64,000 nucleotides of DNA from Phaseolus vulgaris (lineage: Eukaryota > Streptophyta > Magnoliopsida > Fabales > Fabaceae): the NCBI RefSeq assembly GCF_000499845.2, contig NC_023749.2, forward strand, positions 6,915,030 to 6,979,029, read 5' to 3'. Both the position numbers and the translations under genes were made by a program. Under the pieces are notes generated by a model. It was not told where the DNA came from. It saw only the letters and a program-made list of their open reading frames with translations, and did no database searches. This document shows positions 20,393 to 31,063 of this stretch, in pieces; positions within the stretch are counted from its first letter, which is position 1, and the number at the start of each line of letters is the position of its first letter.

Positions 20393-23209
20393 GGCACCAA
20401 CCATTTCTCTGAAGTTAAGACACTTGAAACAAAACAAGTATTAAAAGAGTGCATTGCACCATAATCCTTTTTCTTTTCTATTTATGTCATAATTTTTTTA
20501 CAAATTTATCACTTCTTTGATCTTACATTTGAATCTTTCCTTATTTGTTAAACATTTTGAATACTTAAGCTTGTACAATAATCTGTGCAAGCAGGTTCTA
20601 TGCACAAGATCTTCAGATTTTTTTTAAAAAAAATGCAAGAAAGAAAACTATTTTTCAGTAGAAGATTGTTTTAATTTAATATTTTATTTGGATGCTATTA
20701 TTTATATAAATAAAGTAGTTTGAGGAATTTAAAATATCATAATATTTTAAAAGATTAAAATTATGCCTTCATTTTTAAATTACATGGTGTCTCCAAAATT
20801 TGAAGACATTAATAAGAAAAAAACATTTTCTGATTGTATGATACTTTGTCATATTAATTATTTTTTAAATATTCTTAATTAATTAATTAATTTTTCTATT
20901 TTGTGTAAGTTGACACAGCTTTGTTAATCATTCATCTTTACGTTATTTTGATTTTCTAATTACTTATGATTCTTTACTAAAACAAATTTCACTCATTTAT
21001 TTTCTGAACCCACTTTGCTGGAATTTTGTGCTTCCCAAAAAAAATATTATAATTTGTTTTTCATGGATTTGTATATCTCTTGTTTAATAAAGTGGTTTTT
21101 TCACTCTCTTATCTATTTTCTAAGCTAACCTCAATGTAATATTTTTCTTCCCACAAAAAAATATGATTAATGTTGTTCATGATTTTTTATTTATTTTGTC
21201 CATATATTAAACTTCGTTAATTATCCACTTTTATCTAATTTTGATTATTTGTAGTTACTCAGTAAAACAATAGATTCATAAATAAGTATGATAAAAATAA
21301 TCACGTTTTAAAGAATATAATTAATATTCGTTTAAGAAAACGTGGAAAGAATTTTTTGGATAAACTTTGCATATAATAATTAATTAAATATTAATATTTT
21401 AAAAATATATATATATATAAATTCCATTTCAAATTAAGATTATAATTAATTAATGATGTAATTTATATAGAAATTGGTAAAGTGATGTGTATTTGGATTT
21501 CAATTGACAACTCTGAATCATCTTTATTTGTATTATACTGTATTAATATGCTTCACATTTTTTTTCTTTATATCTAATTGGATTAAAAATTACACTAAAT
21601 TGTTTTTTAAACTCTAATTAATTTAAGGTCAACTAATCTTTCCAAGTCAAATCTGAACACATGATATAATCTTAATCACAATAAAATATATTTAAATTAT
21701 TATATATAATACATTCTGAAGTTAATAGTTATGTCTAATATACGCAAACAACATCATCAATATAATTATGATAATGATTAATTAGTAATATATAATAATC
21801 TTTTTGTGACACAGAAAATTCAATTTGTTATTATTAAAAGTCAACTTTATCGAATATTTTCTTTCTGCATTATGACATCAATTATGATTATTTAAATTAA
21901 TTATTTTCTCTTACATTTTTTAAATTTATTCCTTAAAAAAAGAACTGATTAATTAAATGTTTCGCGGGAAGAAAGTTCTACATTTACAAATTCAAAAATT
22001 AAATAAGAGAGAAATTGCTTTAAAAATAATAAATAATTAGAGAATCAAAATTAGTAAAAAATGGATAACTAATCAAGCTTAATTAATGTTCAAACTTGCA
22101 CATTGTAGACAAAAACTTAAATAGACACTAAAAATTAATGAAATAGATTATTTGTATCTCTTATTAGAAGACACAAATTATGTAATCATTCTTATCCTTT
22201 TAAATCCAATTAATTAGGTAAGAAAAACAATTGAAAAGGAGAAAAATTAATTTACAAAAATATTAGGAATAGTTTTTGAAAATACTGTATTGATAAATTA
22301 AATTTAATAATTAAATTAATTAAATAATTAAATTAATTATTTTTCTTAAAATAACTTAGATGACAAAAAATCTTAAAAATAAAAGCAATAAAACTTAATA
22401 TATTGTTTAAAACAGATGGCTACAACTTTGTCCCAAATCTTTGACTAGTTAGGTTTATCAATATTTGTTCTTCCGTTAAAAGATATAAAAGATTAATAGA
22501 CTTTAAATATAATTTCAGAAATATATTAGAGGATGCAAGTAAGAATGATTCTTTTGTGGTTAATTAATAATTATTAATTAATAATTAAGGATGACAAATC
22601 ACATCAATCTTAACATTATTTTATAACAATTTTTTTACATCCATACTTCATCCTACACCTTAATAAATATTAATATTTTAATTATTTATATTTTTTTAAT
22701 TTTAAAAATTATTTTAATATTTTATATTAATTTATATTTTTATTAATTTTTTTATTATAAATATTAGTATTTTGTTGTAAGTGTAAAGTGTATCATGTGT
22801 CAAAATATCATCACCTTTCATAAATCAATAATAGATAAAATCAAAAGACTTGATTCACCTGTTTTACCAGTCTTATCAATAACATGGAAATTATTCTCTT
22901 CATGCAGAGTTTTTTACTCATACTATATGTTTCCAAAAGACATATTTTAGTCTAAACTTAGGTGTTGATTTTGTTATGTAGAATGGTAAGATTAAAAAAA
23001 AAAAGATAATAAAAGATTTCAAAGATGTTATTCAATAAAATAATGTTAGAAGTCTATTGGTTGGTCTGAATGATTACCAATTTAAGACCACTCAGCACTT
23101 AAACCTAATTTTATGGTTTCAACAAAGTGCAACAAAATAGAGGAAGATAGGATTCCAAATTTTCCTTTGATTTTTGAATTTTTTTTAGAGCTGAGGCTCA
23201 AATATTTCT
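20393..23209. other. AT-rich intergenic DNA, no gene seen
   Basis: Long AT-rich stretch with TTAA-rich runs (for example AATTAATTAATTAATT near 20878 and 22310). Around 22560-22830 there is a symmetrical AT-rich block with GACAAATCACATCA at one end and TGTCAAAATATCATCA at the other, which may be a MITE, but the inverted ends are too weak to claim it. No coding frame has any recognisable content. Confidence 0.5.
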
Positions 23210-23575
23210 CGTAAATGACGTATCCGTATCGGACACGCGTATCGATATCGACACTTGTACGACACTCTCGTATGGCACTTATCGGTAAAGTGTTCATTTC
23301 AAAAAATATTTATTGGATTTTTGAAAATTCTAACATAGTTCTAACACAATTTTAAAATGTATAAATACAATAATTTTTTAAAAACTCAAATTTATTGTAT
23401 AAATTTTTATTATGATTATAAAAATTAGGAATAAATTCGCATAAATATTTATTTTTAATTTATATAATTCAAAATTATATAATATATAGATTTGTGTCTC
23501 CGTGTCCTACATTTTAGATATTATGCGTATCTCCGTGTCGTGTCAGTGTCTGTATCTGTATCTGTGCTACATAGG
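23210..23575. repeat. Dispersed repeat, GTATCCGTATCGGACACG family, copy 1
   Basis: Rich in CGTATC/CGTGTC words at both ends (GACGTATCCGTATCGGACAC at the left, TCTCCGTGTCGTGTCAGTGTC at the right) around an AT-rich core. The core phrases AAAATATTTAT, TAATACAATTTTAAAA-like and ATTATATAATATATA recur in the same order at about 37080-37525. A short related piece is at 4265-4320. The family is unidentified. The paired CG-rich ends suggest a non-autonomous DNA element. Confidence 0.6.
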
Positions 23576-23772
23576 CTAGTAGAAAAACAAATAAAGAAGA
23601 CATTGTTTTTCAAGACAAACTTTTCCTTCTTGACATTTCACTCTTTCTATGATATTTTGAGAAGTTGTTCAAATATTTTATAATGTTGATTTGGGGATTT
23701 TGATTATGATGAGGTTATTTTTTTTGCTTTTTACCAAAATGGGGTCTGTTTAAAAAAATTACAAATTTAGGC
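23576..23772. other. Intergenic DNA
   Basis: Short AT-rich spacer between repeats with no coding or structural signal seen. Confidence 0.5.
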
Positions 23773-23871
23773 AAGTCGTGTCAATTCGGCACGACTTCAT
23801 ATGCACAAATCGTTCCAATTAGACACGACTCTGCCATGTCATACTGAAGTCGTGTCAAGTTGACACGACTT
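23773..23871. repeat. Pair of AAGTCGTG-type palindromes
   Basis: A perfect palindrome with 12-bp arms and a one-base centre lies at 23847-23871 (AAGTCGTGTCAA / TTGACACGACTT). A related imperfect palindrome lies at 23773-23797, and a degenerate half-copy (CGTTCCAATTAGACACGACT) between them. Words of this kind occur in plant repeats. I cannot assign the element. Confidence 0.7.
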
Positions 23872-23966
23872 CTGGCACGTCATTTTTTTTAAAAAATTTA
23901 TTGTTTATATATTGGGTAGTAAGTTATGTAATGTTAAAAATTAATTTGATACATAATTTTCTAAGA

Positions 23967-24206
23967 GTGTTAGTTTTAAGGAACAAAAAATTGGATAATC
24001 GAGTATGGATCATGTTTGGATAATCAGTTTATTCAAACTTTGAGTCATTAACTCCTGAGGAAATTGTCGCCGGACATGGTTTCCCACTTAGCCAAAAAGT
24101 ATATTTTGATATTTAATGTCTCATGTATGCAAATTTTTTGATATTTAATGGTATCGGACATGATCCATACACGATTATCAAATTTTTTGTTTCTTAAAAC
24201 TAACAC
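23967..24206. mobile_element. 240-bp fold-back (hairpin) element with 48-bp inverted arms
   Basis: Left arm 23967-24014 (GTGTTAGTTTTAAG...) and right arm 24159-24206 (...CTTAAAACTAACAC) are inverted copies with three mismatches in 48 bases, around a 144-base loop. The right arm ends exactly where recognisable 5' LTR sequence of the Ty3 element begins (24207). No target duplication is visible. It may be a MITE-like insertion that removed or displaced the first part of the LTR. Confidence 0.7.
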
Positions 24207-24660
24207 TAGGTTAAAACCGAGAGGTTTAGACCGAAAGCGAAGAAGACAAAAGAATAAAACAAAAATATAAAAATTATAAAAGCCCAATTAGATAAAAACT
24301 TTCAAGAGGGGTGCACAAATAATAAAAAAGGTGCAGAAAGAAAGCCCAAGAGTAAAGGGGAAAGCCCATTAAAGAAACTCTATAAATAGGAGTTCAGAGA
24401 TAGAAAGAGGTAAGAGTGATTTTATCTGATAAATATTAAACCTTTTCTGACTTTGGCATCGGAGCGACTTGCAGGTACCCCCCACCAGCCGAGAGGAGAA
24501 GCCGAGAGCACCAGCCGAAAGCACCAGCCGAGAGGAGAAGCCAAGAGTTCCCATCAAGGAGAGAAATTAAGTACCCAGCCCAAGATAGTATTCAGTCCAA
24601 GATTGAAGGATTAGTCTTGTTAACCCATTTCAAGTGTTCTTGGTCCCTGTTGTAAGAACA
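24207..24660 (+). repeat. 5' LTR of the Ty3 element (5'-truncated)
   Basis: Matches 33425 onward in the 3' LTR, from TAGGTTAAAACCGAGAGG to TGTAAGAACA. It lacks the first 64 bases present in the 3' LTR (33361-33424). Contains TATAAATAGGAG near 24381, a plausible promoter. Around 24480-24545 lies a short minisatellite with the ACCAGCCGAGAGGAGAAGCC unit, in fewer copies than in the 3' LTR. Confidence 0.85.
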
Positions 24661-24663
24661 TTT

Positions 24664-24681
24664 TGGCGCCCACTGTGGGGC
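24664..24681 (+). promoter_or_regulatory. Primer-binding site of the Ty3 element
   Basis: TGGCGCCCACTGTGGGGC starts three bases after the LTR. It is the position and kind of sequence used for tRNA priming in plant gypsy elements. The particular tRNA was not determined. Confidence 0.65.
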
Positions 24682-24691
24682 CGAGGGTCAA

Positions 24692-25993
24692 TTGAGAAGG
24701 GTTAAAGACAAGATGAGTCAAGGAGGAGAACAAGGTGGAGATCGGAAAGACAATGTTAACATGCCAATGGCAATGTTGGTCCAATTACAAAAAGAATTCG
24801 AGATGTTAAAAAAGAATAATGAAGAAGAATTGAGTATGTTGAGAGCTGAAAACGCACACATGAGGAGAAAGTCACAAGAGGAAACGGTTTTGAATTCATC
24901 TTTCGAAACTGTTCAACCTAGGATACAAGTGAATGAAAGGCTGTATCACAACGAAAGTTCCCAAACCAGAAGAAGATGGCTTGAAAACTCTGGGGTTTGT
25001 GCAGGGACATCTTCTAGAAAACATCCATTTTATGATGTTATAATCGATACTCCGTTGCCTGACAATTGGAAGAACTTGACCATTGACAAATATGATGGGA
25101 GTATGGACCCTGATGAGCATATTGCAATATATACTACTCAAATCAACTTGTATACATGGAATGATGCTGTTATGTGCAGAGTATTTCCTACAACTCTGAA
25201 AGGGGCAGCATTGAGTTGGTTTACACGCCTCCCACCTTTGAGTATAGATTGTTTTGATACGTTGATAGAAAAGTTTGGCGCTCAATTTGCAACTAGTCGT
25301 CCTCATCATTTAACGTCAATCGCCTTAGTGAACATAAGACAAGAGAAATGAGAGTCCTTAAGAATGTTCATGGAACGTTTTGGAAAGGTTGCTTTGGGAA
25401 TCCGAAATCTTAGCCCAGAAGTCACCATGCATCATATGATAACGGCATTAAAACCGGGACCGTTTGCCGATAGTCTTTGCAAGAAACCTGCGATCAATTT
25501 GGATGAACTAAGGCAACGAGCATCAAAATTTATGCAAATGGAAGAATTAAGGGAGTTTCGAAACCAAGTAAGGGTTGATGGAGGTGAGAAGAGGGTGATA
25601 GAAAGAGAACACCCACCTGCTGCAAGAAGAGCTCGAGAAGAATTCAGAAGTCGAAAATTCCAACAATACACACCTTTGAATGCAAACAGAGCTAGAGTTT
25701 TACAAGAAGCTATGGCAACAGAAATAATACCACCACCAAGAAAAGCACGAACACCAGAAAGAGCAGATCATACCAAGCATTGCGAGTATCATAAAAATCA
25801 TGGCCATCATACAGAAGAATGCATCGGGCTGAAGGATAGAATAGAAGAATTAATTCAAGCTGGGCAGTTGAAACGCTTCGTCCAAGGAGGAAATGCGAGA
25901 ATAAGGTTAAGTCCTGAGAGAGGATCGAGAGGGGGAGAAATGGGCCAGAGAAGAGTTGAAAGATTTGAAAGAAGAGATGAAAAAAAGAGTTGA
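24692..25993 (+). pseudogene. gag of the Ty3 element, interrupted by one in-frame stop
   Basis: Two stretches in the same frame, 24692-25351 and 25352-25993, separated only by a TGA at 25349-25351. The N-terminal part is coiled-coil-like (KEFEMLKKNNEEELSMLRAE). The middle holds a retrotransposon gag domain (TLKGAALSWFTRLPP). The C-terminal part is basic, with an altered zinc-knuckle-like motif CEYHKNHGHHTEEC, the form seen in Tat-type gag. The 3' end overlaps pol by 38 bases in a different frame. The stop should prevent full gag synthesis from this copy. Confidence 0.8.
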
Positions 25994-28900
25994 AAAAAGA
26001 AATGATAGAAGAGATGGGAGGTTAGAAAGAAGAAGTGATAGGGATCATCAAAACACTCAATCAGTAAGGCGGAGTAGGGAACGAAGTCTGGGTAGGCCGG
26101 TCAGAGGATTTATAAACACAATTTCAGGAGGTTTTTCAGGAAAGGAATCCTCATCAGCAAGAAAACAACATTGGAGAAGTATCAGAACCATTAATCATAT
26201 TTTCAAAAGAAGAACCTTGCCACCAATGCTTTTCACAGATGAAGATTTTCAAGAGATTGATCCCGATCACGACGACCCCATGGTGATAACGGTAGAAATA
26301 GCCGAATACGCCGTTATGAAAACCTTAGTTGATCAGGGGAGTTCAGTTGATATTTTGTTTTGGGATACTTTCAAAAGATTACATTTAAGAGAAGAAGATA
26401 TTGTAGCTTTCCGAGAGCAGATCATTGGCTTTTCAGGAGAAAGAGTTAATACTAAGGGGTACATTGATTTGATGACCACATTTGGAAGAGGTAATAAAAC
26501 TAAAAAGATCAAAATCAGATATTTGGTGATGGATGCTACTACATCGTATAATGTGTTATTAGGACGATCCTCTTTGAATAAACTGGGAGCAATAGTTTCA
26601 ACACCGCATTTGGCTATGAAGTTCCCAACAGAAAAGGGTGAGATAGCAACGGTTTATGTCAATCAAAAAGATGCTCGGGAATGTGATGCAGCAGGTTTAA
26701 AGATGAATTTAAGAGCAAACCATGATACTAAAAGAATGGTGGCAATGGCCGATTTGGACCCAAGAATAAATGACGAAAGGATAAAACCAAAAGAAGAGAC
26801 CACAACTGTGGTATTGGGTCAAGACGAGAAGCAATGCACTTATGTAAGTGGAAGTTTGCCCAAAGAATTGTTGAGTAAATTCATCACAGTGTTACGTAAC
26901 AACAAAGATTTGTTTGCTTGGAAACCATCCGATATACCTGGGATTGATCCGAAAGTAGTTTGTCATAAATTGTCTGTATGTCAAGAAGCAAGACCGGTGT
27001 CTCAAAAAAGAAGAAAGTTGGGAGAAGAAAGACGAAAAGCAGCAATGGAAGAAACTGAGAAGTTAATGCAAGCTGGTTTCATAAAAGAGGCTCAATACAC
27101 AACATGGTTATCCAATGTAGTGCTTGTCAAAAAACCAAATGGAAAGTGGAGAATGTGTACAGACTATACAGACTTAAACAAAGCTTGCCCGAAAGATACA
27201 TACCCGTTACCCAACATAGACCGATTAGTGGATGGGGCGTCTGGACGAGAGATGATGAGTTTTCTTGATGCCTATTCGGGGTATAATCAAATACAAATGT
27301 ATGAGCCAGATGTTCCAAAAACGGCTTTCACCACAGATACCGCGAATTATTGTTATAAAGTCATGCCTTTTGGTTTGAAAAATGCTGGAGCAACATATCA
27401 AAGGTTGATGGACAAGGTGTTCAAGGATCAGATCGGAAAGAATATGGAGGTATATGTTGATGATATGGTTGTGAAATCAGGGGAGATAGAGAAACACTTG
27501 GAAGACCTTGAGGAGGTGTTTGCACAGATAAGAAAATACGAAATTCGGCTTAATCCAGAAAAATGCGTTTTTGGGGTAAGAGGTGGAAAATTTCTGGGTT
27601 TCATGTTGACAAACAGAGGCATTGAAGCGAACCCTGACAAGTGCAAAGCAATAATGAAGATGGGAAGCCCAAAGAATTTGAAGGAGGTACAAAGACTAGT
27701 GGGAAAACTTAACTCATTATCAAGATTTCTACCAATTCTGGCCGAAAAAACCAAACCAATAGTAAACTTGCTAAAAAAATCCGAAACCTTTGAGTGGGAT
27801 GAGCGATGTGAGCAAGCCTTTTCTCAAATCAAAACTATAGTGGCCGAACCACCAATCTTGGTTAAACCAGTGTTAACCCAACCCATCATAGTCTACCTAG
27901 CAACCTCAGCTGAAGCCATAGGAGCGGCCTTGATACAAGAAACCCCAGAGCAAAAACCAATATATTTTGTGAGTAGATCCCTACAGAGTGCCGAAACCAG
28001 ATATCCCAAGATTGAAAAAGTTGCCTTAACCCTGGTGTATGCTGCGAGACGTCTTCGGCCATATTTTCAGAATCATCAGATAATTGTGAGAACAGATTAT
28101 CCAATATCCAAAATTTTGAGAAAACCAGAACTTGCAGGTAGGATGGTGACGTGGTCGATGGAGCTATCAGAATATGGAATCAAGTACGAGCCAAGAGGAC
28201 CTATCAAAGCCCAATCCCTTGCGGATTTTATTATTCAAATGCCGACAACAACACAGCAGGAGCAATGGACATTGTATGTAGATGGCGCATCAAGCAAAAG
28301 AGGCAGCGGAGCAGGAATAGTGCTTGAAGGACCAGATAACTTCCAGGTGGAGATGGCGCTAAGATTTGAGTTCAGAACATCCAACAACCAAGCCGAATAT
28401 GAAGCTCTTGTTGCAGGGTTACTATTAGCCAGAGACATGGGAGTTGAAAATGTCATTTGCAAAAGTGACTCTCAACTTTCGGTGGGACAGGTGCAGGGAC
28501 AATATCAGGTAAAAGATCCATTACTGATGAAATATTGTCATAAACTGTTAAATATTATGCAATGTTTTAATAAGGCCGAAATGAAATATATTCCAAGAGA
28601 ACTAAACATGAAAGCAGACTCATTATCCAAGCTAGCAAGCCAACAACGACAGGGGCAACACAACTCCATCATACAGCAAACTCTTAGTCAGCCAACAGTG
28701 AGTGTGGAAGAATGCTTGAATATTGCAACCTCAAAAGATGAATGGATAAAGACGTACATAGAAGTAATAAAGAGCCAAGAACAAGGAGTTGAACCGGATG
28801 CAAGAATGGCAAAGAAAGTAGCTAGTTTTGTGTTAATTGGTGATGAATTATACAAAAGAGGATACTCTGTGCCTTTGTTAAAATGTCTTTCAAAAGAACA

Positions 28901-29972
28901 AGCTGAATACGTAATTAAAGAACTCCATGAAGGAATTTGTGGGCTACATTGCGGAGCTCGAACAATGGCAACAAAGGTTTGTAGAGCCGGTTACTATTGG
29001 TCAACAATCCGAGAAGATTGTGAATTCTATGTTAAAGCATGCAAAAAATGCCAAGAATTTGGAAGTTTAAATCACATACCAGCACAGGAGTTGCGCAAAA
29101 TTGTTTCCCCATGGCCATTTGCAAAATGGGAAATGGATATACTTGGACCATTCCCACTTGGACGAGGACAAACCAAGTTCATGATAGTAGCTATCGACTA
29201 CTTTACAAAGTGGATAGAAGCAGAAGCATTAACTAAGATAACAGCTCAGCAGGTCCAATTGTTTGTATGGAAAAATATAATATGTCGATTCGGAATCCCA
29301 CACACCATTATAACTGACAATGGCAGACAATTCATTGACAAAAAACTTATGGAATTTTATGCAGATTTGGGGATCAAGTCAACAAGCATGTCAGTTGAGC
29401 ATCCACAAACAAATGGACAAGCTGAAGCCGCAAACAAGGTTATTCTCAGACAGTTAAAGAAGAGGTTAGGAAGTGCTAAAGGACTATGGGCTGAGAAGTT
29501 GCCAGAAATATTATGGGCATACAGGTGCACACCACAAACATCAACAAGAGAAACACCATTCAATCTCACGTACGGAACAGATGCAATGTTACCAGTAGAA
29601 GTTACTGAACCAACACTACGAAGGCAAATGGAAGATTGGAATATCAACAATGAATGCTTAAGAACTGACCTTGATCTTATTGAAGAACTCAGAGAACGAG
29701 CAAAAATAAAGGAAGCAGCAGTAAAAAGAAGAGCAATGAAGAGGTTTAATGCGAAAGTAAAGTTCAGGGATTTTAAGGAAGGGGATTTGGTCTGGAGAAT
29801 GCGTACTGATGCTCGGAAAGATCCACGAAATGGAAAGTTGGCATCCAACTGGGAAGGACCATTCAGGATAATGGAAAACTTACACAACGGAGCTTATAGA
29901 TTAGAAACTCTAGAAGAAAAAGTGATACCAAATACATGGAATGCGAGTCATTTAAAGTTCTATTTTAGTTGA
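25956..29972 (+). CDS. pol polyprotein of the Ty3 element (protease, RT, RNase H, integrase)
   Basis: 1338-codon open frame without stops. Aspartic protease motif LVDQGSSVDILF at about 122-133; reverse transcriptase with the catalytic YVDDMVV at about 498; RNase H starting YVDGASSKRGSGAG near 770; integrase zinc finger (HEGICGLHCG and CKKCQEF) about 990-1030; catalytic core with DILGPFPLGR, ITDNGRQF and the HPQTNGQAEAANK region at about 1060-1160. Domain order RT-RNase H-integrase is that of Ty3/gypsy. It is in the +1 frame relative to gag, so expression would need frameshifting or an alternative transcript, or the shift may be a mutation. All motifs look intact. Confidence 0.92.
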   Translation: MKDLKEEMKKRVEKRNDRRDGRLERRSDRDHQNTQSVRRSRERSLGRPVRGFINTISGGFSGKESSSARKQHWRSIRTINHIFKRRTLPPMLFTDEDFQEIDPDHDDPMVITVEIAEYAVMKTLVDQGSSVDILFWDTFKRLHLREEDIVAFREQIIGFSGERVNTKGYIDLMTTFGRGNKTKKIKIRYLVMDATTSYNVLLGRSSLNKLGAIVSTPHLAMKFPTEKGEIATVYVNQKDARECDAAGLKMNLRANHDTKRMVAMADLDPRINDERIKPKEETTTVVLGQDEKQCTYVSGSLPKELLSKFITVLRNNKDLFAWKPSDIPGIDPKVVCHKLSVCQEARPVSQKRRKLGEERRKAAMEETEKLMQAGFIKEAQYTTWLSNVVLVKKPNGKWRMCTDYTDLNKACPKDTYPLPNIDRLVDGASGREMMSFLDAYSGYNQIQMYEPDVPKTAFTTDTANYCYKVMPFGLKNAGATYQRLMDKVFKDQIGKNMEVYVDDMVVKSGEIEKHLEDLEEVFAQIRKYEIRLNPEKCVFGVRGGKFLGFMLTNRGIEANPDKCKAIMKMGSPKNLKEVQRLVGKLNSLSRFLPILAEKTKPIVNLLKKSETFEWDERCEQAFSQIKTIVAEPPILVKPVLTQPIIVYLATSAEAIGAALIQETPEQKPIYFVSRSLQSAETRYPKIEKVALTLVYAARRLRPYFQNHQIIVRTDYPISKILRKPELAGRMVTWSMELSEYGIKYEPRGPIKAQSLADFIIQMPTTTQQEQWTLYVDGASSKRGSGAGIVLEGPDNFQVEMALRFEFRTSNNQAEYEALVAGLLLARDMGVENVICKSDSQLSVGQVQGQYQVKDPLLMKYCHKLLNIMQCFNKAEMKYIPRELNMKADSLSKLASQQRQGQHNSIIQQTLSQPTVSVEECLNIATSKDEWIKTYIEVIKSQEQGVEPDARMAKKVASFVLIGDELYKRGYSVPLLKCLSKEQAEYVIKELHEGICGLHCGARTMATKVCRAGYYWSTIREDCEFYVKACKKCQEFGSLNHIPAQELRKIVSPWPFAKWEMDILGPFPLGRGQTKFMIVAIDYFTKWIEAEALTKITAQQVQLFVWKNIICRFGIPHTIITDNGRQFIDKKLMEFYADLGIKSTSMSVEHPQTNGQAEAANKVILRQLKKRLGSAKGLWAEKLPEILWAYRCTPQTSTRETPFNLTYGTDAMLPVEVTEPTLRRQMEDWNINNECLRTDLDLIEELRERAKIKEAAVKRRAMKRFNAKVKFRDFKEGDLVWRMRTDARKDPRNGKLASNWEGPFRIMENLHNGAYRLETLEEKVIPNTWNASHLKFYFS

Positions 29973-30067
29973 AACAGAAGATGTAAGCCAAAAGCTTGTA
30001 TACATACCGATCATCTAATCAAGAAGAATTATCAAGTAACATCATCTTATTAGACTCATTCTTTTCT

Positions 30068-30305
30068 TTTCGGTCTTGGATGTTTTCACTACAAGTGAAA
30101 TCCCTTCCGAAACAATACTTACTACTTTTCGGTCTTGGATGCTTTTCATTTCAGGTGAAATCCCTCCCGAAAAAATTTACATCCTTCTTTTCGGGCTTGG
30201 ATGTTTTCACTTCAGGTGAAATCCCTCCCGACAAAATTATTGACATAACTCTTTTCGGTCCTGGATGCTTTCACTCCAAGTGAAATCCCTCCCGAAAAAA
30301 GCGGT
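30068..30305 (+). repeat. Four tandem hairpin-forming repeats inside the Ty3 element
   Basis: About 60-bp units, each reading TTTTCGG-(T/C)-CTTGGATG-TTTTCAC ... GTGAAATCCCTCCCGAAAA. Units lie at about 30068, 30127, 30188 and 30251. Within each, the outer TTTTCGG/CCGAAAA and inner TTTCAC/GTGAAA pairs are complementary, so every unit can fold into a stem-loop. They sit about 100 bases after the pol stop. Confidence 0.75.
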
Positions 30306-31063
30306 CTTTTCGATTCTTTCTTCAATTAGTTCACAAGACATCTTCAAGCAATGGATATAAAACCAAGAGAATCATAGCGTTTAATTCAAACATCGGCAAC
30401 TAGAGGCAAGAGTTAGATCTATCCAAAATAACATTAAGGTCAAGCCCCAAGCTGGTCCACGTTTTTGGTTACTCTCACAACAAATTGCAGAGTAGGAAAA
30501 TTCTCCATTTTTGCACTAAAAAATTAAAGCCGAAAAGTAGTTTTTTAATTTTTACATAATAAAAACCGAAAAATAGTTATGATTTTCAAGCAATAAAAAC
30601 CAACAGATAGTCATGTTACATTAAAAGTGGTATAAACCGAAAGGTAGCAATTATTCCAAGGCAATAAAAAACCGAAAGATAAGCTTAATGCTTGAAGGTA
30701 ATAAAAACCAAATAGTAATCTTGTTACATTTGTAATTTAACATTTAAAGCATTTAACTAAAATAACCGAAAGCACAATCCCAATAGCGTTCGACCGAAAG
30801 GTTTATCATACAACCGAGAAGACAAAACCGAGAGGTTCTAATAACATTCAGTACAGTGCCGAAAGTAAGAGTCAACAATAATACCTAGTGAATAACAAAC
30901 AATAACTCAAGGGGAATAATATTCTTTAAATTCTGGTAAGATTCCAAGGGGAGATTATAAAAAGGACTCAAACTTCCATATATAAGATCAACATTTCAAA
31001 ACCAAATCAGTCTCGTCATGCAAACCGCGAGACTATAAACAAAACATTAACATCTATATCCTC
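30306..31063 (+). other. Non-coding internal region of the Ty3 element
   Basis: No gene. From about 30525 to 30850 the word ACCGAAAG/AACCGAAA recurs at irregular 35-60 base spacing, often as AATAAAAACCGAAA-TAG. This looks like a decayed tandem repeat related to the CCGAGAGG/CCGAAAG words in the LTR. Confidence 0.5.

Noticed and set aside
22560..22830. Possible AT-rich MITE
   Set aside because: Ends look loosely complementary, but no clear inverted repeat or target duplication could be matched base by base.
30134..30305. CRISPR-like look of four regularly spaced repeats
   Set aside because: The context is inside a plant Ty3 element. Units are contiguous, diverged and lack unique spacers, so it is a simple tandem repeat.
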